A stretch of 64,000 bases of DNA from Rosistilla carotiformis (GTDB lineage: Bacteria > Planctomycetota > Planctomycetia > Pirellulales > Pirellulaceae). The stretch spans positions 1,736,001 to 1,800,000 of the forward strand of contig NZ_CP036348.1 in NCBI RefSeq assembly GCF_007753095.1, in the 5' to 3' direction. Below, piece by piece: positions 19,553-28,527 of the stretch; position 1 is the stretch's first letter; the number at the start of each line of letters is the position of its first letter. The notes below the pieces were generated by a model, which saw nothing but the letters and a program-made list of their open reading frames with translations, was not told the origin of the DNA and ran no database searches. The position numbers were made by a program, and so were the translations under genes.

Positions 19553-20629
19553 ATGAATTCCACTCGACGAAGTTTGCTCACAACGACCGCTGCCGCAGCG
19601 GGTGCTCTTGCGTTTCCGTATGTCGCCGGTGCGGCGGAGCCCGCAAAAATTCGAATCGGACAGATCGGCACGAAGCACGCGCACGCGTCGGGCAAGCTGG
19701 CGGCGATGCGGAAATTGAGCGACCTGTACGATGTCGTGGGCGTTGTCGAACCGGACGCGCAGCGACGACAAGCGATCGCAAAAAACGAGGTCTATCGCGG
19801 GCTGCGGTTCATGTCCGCCGAAGAGTTGTTGAGCGATCAAGGCGTTGCCGCGGTGGCGGTCGAGACGTCGGTCGACGCTTTGGTTCCGACGGCGATGCAA
19901 TGCCTGCAGGCGGGAAAACACATCCATCTCGACAAGCCCGCCGGTTCGTCGATGTCGGCTTGCCGCGCGATGCATGCCGAAGCCGATCGCCGCGGGCTGA
20001 CGATTCAGATGGGCTACATGCTGCGATACAACCCCGCCTTCGAGATGCTATTCCAAGTCGTCCAGGACGGTTGGCTGGGACCGATCACCGAGATCAGCGG
20101 AATGATGGGCAAGATGGCAAGCGATCCGCTGCGGAAAGAATTAGCAGCCTATCCCGGCGGCGGGATGTTTGAACTGGCTTGCCATCTGATCGATGCGGTG
20201 GTCACGGTTCTTGGAAAGCCCGACCGCGTGACGGCTCACAATCGCCAAACCTTCCCCGAGAAAGACAGCTTCGTCGACAACCAGTTGGCCGTCTTCGATT
20301 ACCCGGCGGCGATCGCCACGATCCGCTGCAACCACCTGGATCCGCTGGGCGGTCCGCGGCGTGGCTTTGAGGTCGCGGGGCAGCAGGGAGCGTTTCAGAT
20401 CAATCCGTTGGAACCGCCCGCGGTCCGCTTGGGGCTGGACCGTGCGAGAGGTTCGTTTACCAAGGGCTTCCAAGATGTGAAGCTGGAACGGAGCAGCGGC
20501 CGTTACGACGACGAGTTCCGCGACTTGGCCAAGGTGATCCGCGGCGAAAAGGCCCTGCGATGGGATTCATCGCACGACCTGGCGGTTCACGAAGCGGTGC
20601 TATTGGCTAGCGGGCTGCCGTTGAACTGA
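19553..20629 (+). CDS. Tat-exported Gfo/Idh/MocA-family oxidoreductase, 358 aa
   Basis: An NAD(P)-dependent sugar or cyclitol dehydrogenase-like protein. The N-terminus STRRSLLTTTAAAAGALAF is a twin-arginine signal, so it would be exported folded with its cofactor. After it come the Rossmann strand IRIGQIG, then GKHIHLDKPAG, the family's EKP-type motif carrying the catalytic-site lysine. The ATG at 19553 is chosen because it starts the Tat signal; the frame is open further upstream without coding character. Planctomycetes have many such exported family members, presumably acting on polysaccharide-derived sugars. Substrate unknown. Confidence 0.88.
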   Translation: MNSTRRSLLTTTAAAAGALAFPYVAGAAEPAKIRIGQIGTKHAHASGKLAAMRKLSDLYDVVGVVEPDAQRRQAIAKNEVYRGLRFMSAEELLSDQGVAAVAVETSVDALVPTAMQCLQAGKHIHLDKPAGSSMSACRAMHAEADRRGLTIQMGYMLRYNPAFEMLFQVVQDGWLGPITEISGMMGKMASDPLRKELAAYPGGGMFELACHLIDAVVTVLGKPDRVTAHNRQTFPEKDSFVDNQLAVFDYPAAIATIRCNHLDPLGGPRRGFEVAGQQGAFQINPLEPPAVRLGLDRARGSFTKGFQDVKLERSSGRYDDEFRDLAKVIRGEKALRWDSSHDLAVHEAVLLASGLPLN

Positions 20630-20641
20630 CAACTCAAGCGG

Positions 20642-21382
20642 CTAGCTCGCGTTGGCGGCGACGCGTCGCAGCAGTTCGGCGGTCGCTTGCAGCGATTCCA
20701 TCGGGATCGTGTGAGGTCCGTCGAACCGAATGAACTCAAAATTTGCTGACGATTCGTCGAGCAATTCGCTGAGCCACTGAGCTCCGATCATCGGCAGCAC
20801 AAAATCGCTATGCCCGTGGCTCTGCAGCGCGTCGACCGATTTCAGTCGATCGGCCGCGACGGCTTTCCACTGGGCTTCGCAGATCAGAGTCCCCGACCAC
20901 TGGATCAGGCCGGCTGGCGGATTTTTCAGGCCGCGAAGCGCGACGTCCAGCGAGACCATCGCGCCTTGCGAAAATCCGCCGATCACCAAGGGAGCGTCCG
21001 TGTCGAAGTCGCCGGCGACCGCTTCGATCGTTTCGGTCAGCATCTGGCGCGCTTCGTCGATCCCCGGCGGTTCCTGGCGTCGCAGTTCGCTGAAGTCGTT
21101 CGTTTGGAACAGCTCCATCAGTCGCTGCATGTTCAGGGGCCACCAGGCCCGGCCGCCCGGCATTCCTTGATCGGCGAGCGAGATCGGAGCGGTCGGGAAG
21201 ACAAAGCGGAATTTTTCGGCGTCATCGCCCAGCATTTCCAGCAGGTATTGTCCCAGCGGGACCAGGTCATCCCCGGGGGCTCCAAAACCATGGCACAAGA
21301 CGACGGGAATGGTTGGGGCTTCGCCACCATCGATCACGACGCACTGCAGCGGACCGATTTTCTGTTCAAGAGCGGACATCAA
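20642..21382 (-). CDS. Alpha/beta hydrolase, carboxylesterase/phospholipase type, 246 aa
   Basis: A serine hydrolase of the small carboxylesterase (YpfH/EstB-like) group. The oxyanion region VVLCHGFGAPGDDL, nucleophile elbow GGFSQGA, HGHSDFVLP with the acidic residue, and the histidine in DGPHTIP form the expected triad in the right order. There is no signal peptide, so it is cytosolic. It overlaps the upstream SelW-like gene by 4 bp and is translationally coupled to it; it is convergent with the Gfo/Idh gene. The natural ester is unknown. Confidence 0.85.
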   Translation of the reverse strand: MMSALEQKIGPLQCVVIDGGEAPTIPVVLCHGFGAPGDDLVPLGQYLLEMLGDDAEKFRFVFPTAPISLADQGMPGGRAWWPLNMQRLMELFQTNDFSELRRQEPPGIDEARQMLTETIEAVAGDFDTDAPLVIGGFSQGAMVSLDVALRGLKNPPAGLIQWSGTLICEAQWKAVAADRLKSVDALQSHGHSDFVLPMIGAQWLSELLDESSANFEFIRFDGPHTIPMESLQATAELLRRVAANAS

Positions 21383-21690
21383 TGTTTATCTGGGGATTTG
21401 GGCAAGGGATCGGGTTTGACGCGGTCCAGATGGCCCAGGTCACGCCCCTGGGCAACGCGGTCGCGAACCAACTGTTTGAGCACTTTGATCTCGGGAAAAC
21501 CGTTATCTCGGTGGCGATCCCAGATGATATCGCCATTGAGCTCGATCACGAAGCGGCCTCCATCGGTCGGCGCCAGGGCAACTTCGTCCAATTCGGCTTC
21601 AAATGTCGTCAGCAGCTCCTGGGCCATCCAGGCGGCTCTGAGCAGCCACCGACAGCCGGTGCAGTAGCGAATTACGATACGATTATTCAT
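21379..21690 (-). CDS. SelT/SelW/SelH (Rdx) family thioredoxin-like protein, 103 aa
   Basis: The N-terminus IRYCTGCRWLLRAAWMAQELL is the Rdx-family signature: a CxxC redox pair (CTGC) after the first strand, where eukaryotic SelW has CxxU. The remainder (GGRFVIELNGDIIWDR) fits the thioredoxin-like fold with the conserved strand that closes it. Such proteins are small thiol oxidoreductases of poorly known role. The gene overlaps the esterase gene by 4 bp on the same strand and is divergent from the PSCyt1-DUF1549 gene. No SECIS or selenocysteine codon is needed, as both positions are Cys. Confidence 0.85.
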   Translation of the reverse strand: MNNRIVIRYCTGCRWLLRAAWMAQELLTTFEAELDEVALAPTDGGRFVIELNGDIIWDRHRDNGFPEIKVLKQLVRDRVAQGRDLGHLDRVKPDPLPKSPDKH

Positions 21691-21808
21691 GATAGGTCCG
21701 GTCCTTTGAAAAACTCTTTATCCGAAAGAGCTATGATCCGAAGGGATTATGTTATAGTGTAAGCCCCAGTTTTATGATTGATTCCGACGCGTCAACGCGA
21801 GCCCACCG

Positions 21809-24800
21809 ATGAAACACCTGCCCAGCATTCCTCTTTTAATTTTGCTGTTATGCGTGCTAGCGGGCCCTGCCAATGGGACCGACACGGATCGCCAGGCGAT
21901 CAAGTTCTTTGAGACTTCGATCCGGCCATTATTGGCCAAACATTGCTACGATTGCCACGGCGACGCCGAACAAGAGGGCGGTTTGCGCTTGGACCACATC
22001 TCGTTTATCGAATCCGGTGGTGATTCGGGACCTGCGGTGGTTGCTAGCGAGCCGGACGAATCGTTGTTGATCGAAGCGGTCCGATACGATTCGGGACTGG
22101 AAATGCCGCCCGATGAGAAGCTGGCCGACGAAGAGATCGAGCTGCTGGAACGCTGGGTCGCAATGGGGGCTCCTTGGCCCGAAGAGGCTGCGGCGACGAG
22201 CGCTCGCGACGAGTTCGGATTCACCGAAGAGGATCACAAGTGGTGGGCGGTGCAACCGGTCGCCGATCCTGCGGTTCCGCAGACCGGAGAGGCTTGGGCG
22301 ACGACGCCGATCGATCAGTTCATCGCGGAGAAATTGAAGCAAGCCGATCTGACACCCGCTGCCAAAGCGGATCGCTATGAATTGATTCGCCGGGCGACCT
22401 TTGATCTGCACGGCTTGCCGCCGACCCGCCAACAGATCGACGATTTTGTCAACGACGATTCTCCCAAGGCTTGGGAGCGTGTGATCGATCGTTTGTTGGA
22501 AAGTCCGCGGTACGGCGAACGTTGGGCCCAGCATTGGCTGGATGTCGTCCGATACGCCGAAAGCGATGGTTATCGTCAGGATGCGTTCCGCCCGAAAGCG
22601 AGCCAGTACCGTGATTATGTCATCCGTTCTTTCAACGACAACAAACCGTACGACCAATTTGTTCGCGAACAGTTGGCCGGCGATGAGATCGACCCAGAGA
22701 ATCCTGATGTCTTGATCGGCACCGCATTCCTGCGGCACGGGATTTACGAATACAACCAACGCAACGCGCGGATGCATTGGGAATTGATCGTCAACGAGAT
22801 GACCAACGTCACGGGAGAGGTCTTCCTGGGCTTGGGAATCGGTTGTGCCCAGTGTCACGATCACAAATTTGATCCGATCCTGCAAAAGGATTATTTCGCC
22901 TTGCAAGCGTTCCTCGCGTCGACCTGTTGGCCAACCGATATGCCGTTGGTCGATGGCGAGACGAAAGAGAACCACGATCGGATGCAGGCGGAGTGGGAGC
23001 AGGCGACAGCTTCGATTCGCGAGCAGATCGATGCGATGTTGGAGCCAACCTACAAGAGCCGCACCAATGCCGCAGTGAAAATGTTCCCCGAGGACATTCA
23101 GCAGATGTTCGCCAAGCCGCGCGAGGAGCGGACGACGTACGAGCAGCAGATGGTGATGCTGGTCGAACGTCAGGTCGCACGGAAAAACGCGGAAGCCGAC
23201 GGGAAAAAGGCTTTCGCCAAAAAGCCGGAAGAGCTAGCGAAATTCAACGATTTGCAAGCTCAACTGAAGGCCTTTGACCATCTGAAACCTAAGCCATTGC
23301 CGACCGGTTTTGTTGCGACCGACGTCGGGCCCGAGCCAGCAGAGACGTTTTTGGTTTCGCGGACCGGTAAGAAGCCGGTCGACCCTGCGTTTCTGACGTT
23401 GCTGGGGCAACCCGCACCGGTGATCAAACCGACCGAAACGACCACCGGGCGACGCCGTGTGTTGGCTGATTGGATCGCACGGGCCGACAACCCGCTGTCG
23501 ACGCGTGTGATCGTCAACCGAATCTGGCAGCATCACTTTGGACGCGGTATCGTCTCCACGCCCAACGATGTGGGGATGTTGGGAGAACCGCCGAGCCACC
23601 CCGAGTTGTTGGACTGGTTGGTCCAGCGGTTCCTGGAGAATGGTTGGCAGTTCAAACCGATGCACCGAATGATCATGACCAGCGCCGCCTATCAACAGAC
23701 GGCGCGGCGCGAGGCGACCGAGCATGAAGAAGCTGTCGACATCGAGAACCGATTGCTTTGGCGATTCCCGCCGACGCGATTGGATGCTGAACAGGTCCGC
23801 GACGCAATGCTGGCTGCTTCGGGCGAACTGACTCACCGCGACGGTGGCGGATCGGTTAGCGGAAACACTCCCGTGCGAAGCATCTACGTGAAGAAGATTC
23901 GCAACACCCCCGATCCTCAATTGGGGGCTTTGGATGCTCCGATGGGATTCGAATCGGCTCCGACCCGTCCGCAAACGACGACGCCAACTCAGGCGTTGAC
24001 TTTGGTGAACGGCGATTGGACGTTGAAGCGAGCTGAAGCGATGGGCAAGCGTTTGCTGGCCGGAACGGATTCGATCAGCGCGACGGAGATCGACCAAGCG
24101 TATTGGACTGTGTTTGGCCGCCCCGCGTCCGACGCGGAACTAAACATGGCGTTGGAGTTCACGCAGAGTTTGGTTGAGCAGGAATCGCCCACGCCAGAGC
24201 CAACCAAAAACGAAAACGATCCGTATCCGGGGGAAACGGGTTTGCGAAGCATTCAAAATGCGTTCGCCAGCGTGAATGGTGTTTCGCTCGGAAGTGGTGC
24301 GTTGTGGATCCAACCGGGCAGCCGATTCGAGCGACTGCAACTGAAGGACCTTCCGCTGGGCAGCCGGTTCACGATCGAAGCGATTGCGACCCTCGACCGG
24401 ATCTATCCCGATGCAAGTGTCAGCACGCTGATCTCCGCATGGAATAGCAACAACAAAACGCCCGGCTGGTCGCTGGGAGTCACCAGTGCAAAGTCGGGCT
24501 ACCAACCGCGGAATCTGATCGTTCAATTGATCGGACACGACGCCGCCGGGGCGGTGAAGTATGAAGTGGTCGCGTCGGATCTTCGCTTCCCGCTGAACAA
24601 GCCGGTCTACGTTGCCGCGGCCGTCAACGCACGCCCCAGTGGCGATGGCAAGTCGGCTGGAACGGTCACGTTCTACATGAAAGATCTGTCCGATCCCAAA
24701 GCGAAGATGCAAACCGCAACGATCCCACATTCGATCGTTGGGAACATCAACAGCAAATCGCTGCCGGTTTTGGTTGGCGGACGTCAGGGGAACGGGCATC

Positions 24801-25075
24801 GCTGGGACGGGCAGGTCGCACGTTTGACGATCGCCGACAACGAGGTTCCCAAGGATCGTTTGATCGTCAACGCCGCCGCGGAAGGAGGTCCGGTCGAACA
24901 TCTGCTGGACTTCGATTTCAGTGGCGAAGACGGCCAGATGCCCGCTCCGGGAACTGCGTGGGTGACCAGCGAAGCTGCCTTGAAGTCGTCGGAACCGCCG
25001 TCGAAGGTCGTCGCTGCGATGCGTGATTTCTGCCACGCGTTGTTCACGTCGAACGAGTTCCTCTATCTGCACTGA
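21809..25075 (+). CDS. PSCyt1-DUF1549-DUF1553 protein with LamG-like insert, 1088 aa
   Basis: A planctomycete exported cytochrome-like protein. After a signal peptide comes a PSCyt1 module with haem motif CYDCH (C46, C49, H50). DUF1549 follows, with a second CxxCH in GCAQCHDHKFDP (about residue 346), then DUF1553. A concanavalin/LamG-like beta-sandwich of about 200 residues (roughly 828-1025) interrupts DUF1553 near its end; the domain's usual ending (FCHALFTSNEFLYLH) resumes after it. The usual partner, a DUF1501 gene, is not downstream. Such proteins are thought to help degrade sulfated polysaccharides, but the reaction is not established. Confidence 0.9.
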   Translation: MKHLPSIPLLILLLCVLAGPANGTDTDRQAIKFFETSIRPLLAKHCYDCHGDAEQEGGLRLDHISFIESGGDSGPAVVASEPDESLLIEAVRYDSGLEMPPDEKLADEEIELLERWVAMGAPWPEEAAATSARDEFGFTEEDHKWWAVQPVADPAVPQTGEAWATTPIDQFIAEKLKQADLTPAAKADRYELIRRATFDLHGLPPTRQQIDDFVNDDSPKAWERVIDRLLESPRYGERWAQHWLDVVRYAESDGYRQDAFRPKASQYRDYVIRSFNDNKPYDQFVREQLAGDEIDPENPDVLIGTAFLRHGIYEYNQRNARMHWELIVNEMTNVTGEVFLGLGIGCAQCHDHKFDPILQKDYFALQAFLASTCWPTDMPLVDGETKENHDRMQAEWEQATASIREQIDAMLEPTYKSRTNAAVKMFPEDIQQMFAKPREERTTYEQQMVMLVERQVARKNAEADGKKAFAKKPEELAKFNDLQAQLKAFDHLKPKPLPTGFVATDVGPEPAETFLVSRTGKKPVDPAFLTLLGQPAPVIKPTETTTGRRRVLADWIARADNPLSTRVIVNRIWQHHFGRGIVSTPNDVGMLGEPPSHPELLDWLVQRFLENGWQFKPMHRMIMTSAAYQQTARREATEHEEAVDIENRLLWRFPPTRLDAEQVRDAMLAASGELTHRDGGGSVSGNTPVRSIYVKKIRNTPDPQLGALDAPMGFESAPTRPQTTTPTQALTLVNGDWTLKRAEAMGKRLLAGTDSISATEIDQAYWTVFGRPASDAELNMALEFTQSLVEQESPTPEPTKNENDPYPGETGLRSIQNAFASVNGVSLGSGALWIQPGSRFERLQLKDLPLGSRFTIEAIATLDRIYPDASVSTLISAWNSNNKTPGWSLGVTSAKSGYQPRNLIVQLIGHDAAGAVKYEVVASDLRFPLNKPVYVAAAVNARPSGDGKSAGTVTFYMKDLSDPKAKMQTATIPHSIVGNINSKSLPVLVGGRQGNGHRWDGQVARLTIADNEVPKDRLIVNAAAEGGPVEHLLDFDFSGEDGQMPAPGTAWVTSEAALKSSEPPSKVVAAMRDFCHALFTSNEFLYLH

Positions 25076-25396
25076 GTTTGCGAAGAGAAAGCCCGTCGCA
25101 CCTCGCGTGCGACGCGCTAGTCACGGTTTTGGCGTAGCTTCGTTCGGGGGCGACATCAGCGACGGATCTGTCGCGCGCTTCGGGGCTTTGGGATGGTTGC
25201 GGTTTGCGATCCTGCGGCTTGCGCCGCAGGCTATATGCGATCGCCGCGTCTGCGGTTTGGGAGCGATCGTGCGGCAGGCGCCGGTGCGTCGGTCAACAGC
25301 CTGCAATCTTTACGCGCAAAGACCTCTCCGTAGCCGCGGTGGCGGCGGCCGCGTATAGCCTAAAGGGGACAGGCACATTCCTGGCACGCCTGGCGC

Positions 25397-25445
25397 GGGC
25401 CGAAGGTCCAGCAATTTGCATAGCCCAGCCTGCAGGGCTGGGTAT
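25397..25445 (+). repeat. REP-like unit, copy 1
   Basis: A unit with the core ATTTGCATAGCCCAG followed by a short palindrome (CCTGCAGG) and CTGGGT. The same unit occurs in inverted orientation at 25557-25605. Confidence 0.55.
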
Positions 25446-25556
25446 CAGCCGACGGCGCCCGGTTTTATTTTACAACGGGCGAAGGGGCAACGCCCCGGGG
25501 TAGGTGGTGACAATCGATCGGGCCTACAGCCCAACCATGTCAATCAACGCCGCTAG

Positions 25557-25605
25557 AACCCAGGCCGATGGCCTGGGCTATGCAAATGGTCGAGCCTGCG
25601 GCCCT
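25557..25605 (-). repeat. REP-like unit, copy 2 (inverted)
   Basis: Read on the minus strand this gives GGGCCGCAGG...CATTTGCATAGCCCAGG...CCTGGGT, matching copy 1 with a changed palindrome loop. The two copies face each other about 110 bp apart, as in REPIN-type doublets. Confidence 0.55.
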
Positions 25606-25774
25606 GACTCGGATGGATGCGATGTGGAATGGTCTGCGAACAACGAAGCACTGGCCTGGCAAGCGTCGGTCGCGACAACTCATCATGACTCACGTGTATA
25701 TAATTGCGAGGGCTTGCGCGGCAGGCTTTATGCGGTTGCGGCTCGGAGCGTTTCAGGGACTTGCGTCCTGAGCC

Positions 25775-26272
25775 TCAATCCGATTCACTCGTTTCTGATT
25801 CGGTCTCTGCGCTCGACTCGGGCAGCTTATCGATCGTAGCGGTTGCTTCATTGGAGATTGCGTGGTAACCGGCTTGCGGTGAAAAGGCTTCGGTCATCTT
25901 AACGGTCACTTCGCGGATCGGCATGGAATGCACAACGATGCCATCGCGTATCGTTCCCGAAGCTTTCAATTCCCAGCTGGCCATCTCCTTGGCGCCGGCG
26001 TTTTCACTGCCGGGAAAGGAGACTTCGACACGATAGCTGTGAGACGGTTTGCCAGCAACAAACTGATACTGCACTTCGAAGTAACAGATGTTGGGCTCTT
26101 CAAACCAAGCTTTCGGGCCTTGCAATTCGACTCGGCTATCCTCGGCCGGTTCCGAAGACTCTGAGACAACGGGAGAGGGAACGGGGGGCTTGGATTCCGT
26201 TCCGCAGCCCAGAAGCAGCGCAGAAAATCCAAGGCTCAATAGCAGACGATAGGCTGAACGGCGCAGTGCCAT
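25775..26272 (-). CDS. Lipoprotein of unknown function, 165 aa
   Basis: The N-terminus ends in a lipobox LLGC at about residues 20-23, so the mature protein starts with a lipidated Cys. A Pro/Ser/Glu linker is followed by a domain rich in alternating hydrophobic and polar residues (CYFEVQYQF, SYRVEVSFPG, GIVVHSMPIREVTVKM), which suggests an all-beta fold, then a short acidic Glu/Ser tail. No family is recognised. It lies downstream of another lipoprotein gene and the DUF1559 gene on the same strand. Confidence 0.7.
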   Translation of the reverse strand: MALRRSAYRLLLSLGFSALLLGCGTESKPPVPSPVVSESSEPAEDSRVELQGPKAWFEEPNICYFEVQYQFVAGKPSHSYRVEVSFPGSENAGAKEMASWELKASGTIRDGIVVHSMPIREVTVKMTEAFSPQAGYHAISNEATATIDKLPESSAETESETSESD

Positions 26273-26402
26273 GTATTTCTCAAGGCGTTAAAGGAGCGAC
26301 GGAGAGGAGGAAGGCGGTCTGGAAAAGTTTGCATCACTGCAGTTCCCTTGTGGCGAGAGATCTCACGACTTTCTCGTCTCGGATCACCTCCCTTGGAGCA
26401 AC

Positions 26403-26852
26403 TTATTTTTTCGCCGGATCGGAAGGCAACGCAATCAGCACATCCCCGCCATCTTCAGAAATAGTCACCTCCAACGGCGAGTCGAGGGTTGAATAGGGAG
26501 CTGGAATTCCCTCGCGTGAATCGGGGTACTCTGCTTGCGTTGCATCGGCCGGTAGCACCGTGCCGTTCCCATCAACCATTTGGCTGATGCGGACCCGGTA
26601 GTTCCCGGGAGGCAAGCCACCGTCGCCGTCGCGCGAGCTAATGACGGAGAACTTCCCTTCGGAATCGGACATTCCCAAGGCGCCGTCTCCAATCGTTCCC
26701 GCTTCCGGAATGAACTGCACCGAAGCGTTGGCGATCGGGCCATCGTCCGACTGCAGTTGGCCGTTGATTCCGACGCGATTTACGCCGTCGCCGCCGCATC
26801 CGATACAAAAATAACAGCTAAACGCCAACAAATACATTTGAAGTTTTTGCAC
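26403..26852 (-). CDS. Lipoprotein with carboxypeptidase-regulatory-like (transthyretin) domain, 149 aa
   Basis: The signal ends at a lipobox-like CIGC around residues 16-19. The mature part has the pattern of the short transthyretin-like proteins common in planctomycetes: GQLQSDDGPIANASVQFIP, then DSEGKFSV and LPPGNYRVRIS, a beta-sandwich repeat unit. Such genes very often lie beside DUF1559 genes, as here. The role is unknown; binding of a surface ligand or a structural role in the envelope is plausible. Confidence 0.8.
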   Translation of the reverse strand: MQKLQMYLLAFSCYFCIGCGGDGVNRVGINGQLQSDDGPIANASVQFIPEAGTIGDGALGMSDSEGKFSVISSRDGDGGLPPGNYRVRISQMVDGNGTVLPADATQAEYPDSREGIPAPYSTLDSPLEVTISEDGGDVLIALPSDPAKK

Positions 26853-27018
26853 TTCTGGTCCGCCCTTCAGTAAATTTCTCTAGGAGCCATGGAATGTCGA
26901 CATCACGATCCGAATAGAAGCAGCAAACTGGTTCGATTCCCATGATGTGGGGAGTTGGCTTTCGGTAGAATCGCGACGTTTCAAGTCACAACAAATCAAA
27001 GTTTGCAATCGACAGAGA

Positions 27019-28041
27019 CTAGAACTCTGCGTCGATCACCTGACCATCCGCAGCACGGCATAGGTTCGTTAGATTGGTCGTGTCGATGGTTTCAGAGATC
27101 AAACGAACGGAGCCATCGGCCAGGACAAACATGCAACCCCCCGGGTGCAAGCTCGCGACGCTGTACCAAGACGCGCGTCGGCCTCGCATGTTGTTTAATG
27201 GGCTCGCATTGTTGCCGTAATTCCAAACGTTGAGTCCGCGCGACGGAAAGGTGCTGTTATACGCGCCTACCGGATCGATACCGACAGAAAGCCATCCAGC
27301 ATAAGACCAGGCCGAAGTATCACCATTGAAGGTTTCCAGCGTCAGTTCACCCATCGCGAGGGTGTTGCTTGTGCCATCTTGGATTCCGCTGATCGGTGTG
27401 TAGCTGTTTTCACCAAACACGTAACGTGTGCTGATCGAAACTCCGCGGTGGTAGTTGTAATTGGTCAAAGTGCTCGCGGGCATCAAGAAGTCATAGTTAG
27501 TTTTTTGCGCCGCAATGCCCGCTCCGCGATCAGGACTGTAATACCCACTGAGCGCGATAGTTTCGGTCCCACCATCGGATGGGCAACGGAAACTGGTGAC
27601 GAGAACTTCCGAAATCGCAGCATTTCCAGAGTCGACTGCGTTGGGGGTCGTCAGTGGCGGACCGCCTGGTCGGCTGTAGTCGCCATACGCGCACGAGTGA
27701 TCGAATTGATCATAAAGAGGCTGTTGTTCCATGAAGGGTAAGAGCGAGGTTAAGCCCTGCCCATTTTTTGCCAAAGGATCGGGCAGGTAGGGAGATGTGG
27801 GACTGGAGGTATTCAGAGCTCCTAAGCTGAATCTCCCCGCAGGGAACTTCTTGTAGGTGCTTTCATAATTGTGGAGGGCCAACCCCAGTTGCTTCAAATT
27901 GTTACTGCACTGCATACGGCGAGCTGCCTCGCGCGCCGCTTGAACTGCCGGTAGCAGCAGCCCAACAAGGATTCCGATGATGGCGATCACGACAAGCAGT
28001 TCGACGAGTGTGAATCCATTTTTGGTTCTGTGTGTTTTCAT
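27019..28041 (-). CDS. DUF1559 prepilin-like protein, 340 aa
   Basis: The true start is the ATG at 28041, which begins a type II/IV prepilin leader: KNGFTLVELLVVIAIIGILV, with cleavage expected between Gly and Phe. Right after it comes the DUF1559 signature LLPAVQAAREAARRMQC and NNLKQLGLALHNYE. Near the C-terminus HPGGCMFVLADGS is the H-X9-DG motif of the family. These proteins are expanded in planctomycetes, and the leader predicts processing by a prepilin peptidase and a pseudopilus or surface location. Two lipoprotein genes follow on the same strand. Confidence 0.92.
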   Translation of the reverse strand: MKTHRTKNGFTLVELLVVIAIIGILVGLLLPAVQAAREAARRMQCSNNLKQLGLALHNYESTYKKFPAGRFSLGALNTSSPTSPYLPDPLAKNGQGLTSLLPFMEQQPLYDQFDHSCAYGDYSRPGGPPLTTPNAVDSGNAAISEVLVTSFRCPSDGGTETIALSGYYSPDRGAGIAAQKTNYDFLMPASTLTNYNYHRGVSISTRYVFGENSYTPISGIQDGTSNTLAMGELTLETFNGDTSAWSYAGWLSVGIDPVGAYNSTFPSRGLNVWNYGNNASPLNNMRGRRASWYSVASLHPGGCMFVLADGSVRLISETIDTTNLTNLCRAADGQVIDAEF

Positions 28042-28455
28042 CAAAGCTGTTTCTGCGGGGGATCGTAGGTGGGAGATGAAACGGTGGGAGGAAGCCGTGG
28101 ATAGCCCAAGTTTCCGTCCTTCTCTCGAAAGCAAAACGCATGCCAATGCGGCGGAGTTACGGGAGCAGGCTGGTGCGTCGTTCCGCTGCGATCCGTCCCG
28201 TCGCATGCTGCAGAGCGAGAGGAAATGGGGCAATGGTGCATCCGCCTCCACAACTCTTGCTCCAGAGGGAGGCAGGACATCCGGAGCAAGAAGAACCTTG
28301 CTCTCCGGCTGCAGTCCCTTTCGTTGAGAATTCTCGGGCAATATCGCGGCCCGCAAGTCCACTCGGAAAGATGTCAAACAAGTAGGCATTGGGTGCCCAG
28401 TCTTTGGGCAGCAGTTATGCGAATCCTAGGCAGCCCCCGAACGCGACTGCTGCAA
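28042..28455. other. Upstream region of the DUF1559 gene
   Basis: About 410 bp with no gene I can support. The DUF1559 frame is open through most of it without coding features. It presumably holds the promoter and leader of the DUF1559 gene. Confidence 0.4.
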
Positions 28456-28498
28456 CAAAAAAGCTCGCCGAGAGCGGAATGCCTCGGCGAGCTTTTTG
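28456..28498 (-). terminator. Strong terminator after the RNase E/G gene (bidirectional form)
   Basis: A 12-bp perfect stem (AAGCTCGCCGAG / CTCGGCGAGCTT) around a 10-nt loop is flanked by an A-run on the left and a T-run on the right, so it can act on both strands. It lies 29 bp after the stop of the minus-strand RNase gene. Confidence 0.92.
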
Positions 28499-28527
28499 CT
28501 TTTTGATTCGTCGCTTTCAGCTTTGGA

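Larger units (their letters stand above)
25076..25774. other. Gene-free block with REP-like palindromes
   Basis: About 700 bp without a believable gene; the open frames here are short, Arg/Ala-rich and overlap palindromes. It contains several GC-rich hairpins: CCTGCGGC/GCCGCAGG near 25212-25231, GGGGC/GCCCC near 25487-25499, and two inverted copies of a 49-bp unit listed separately. It looks like decayed or mobile intergenic repeat DNA. Confidence 0.5.

Noticed and set aside
25023-25839. Three short plus-strand frames in the block after the DUF1549 gene
   Set aside because: They overlap palindromic repeats, have biased Arg/Ala content and no ribosome-binding sites.
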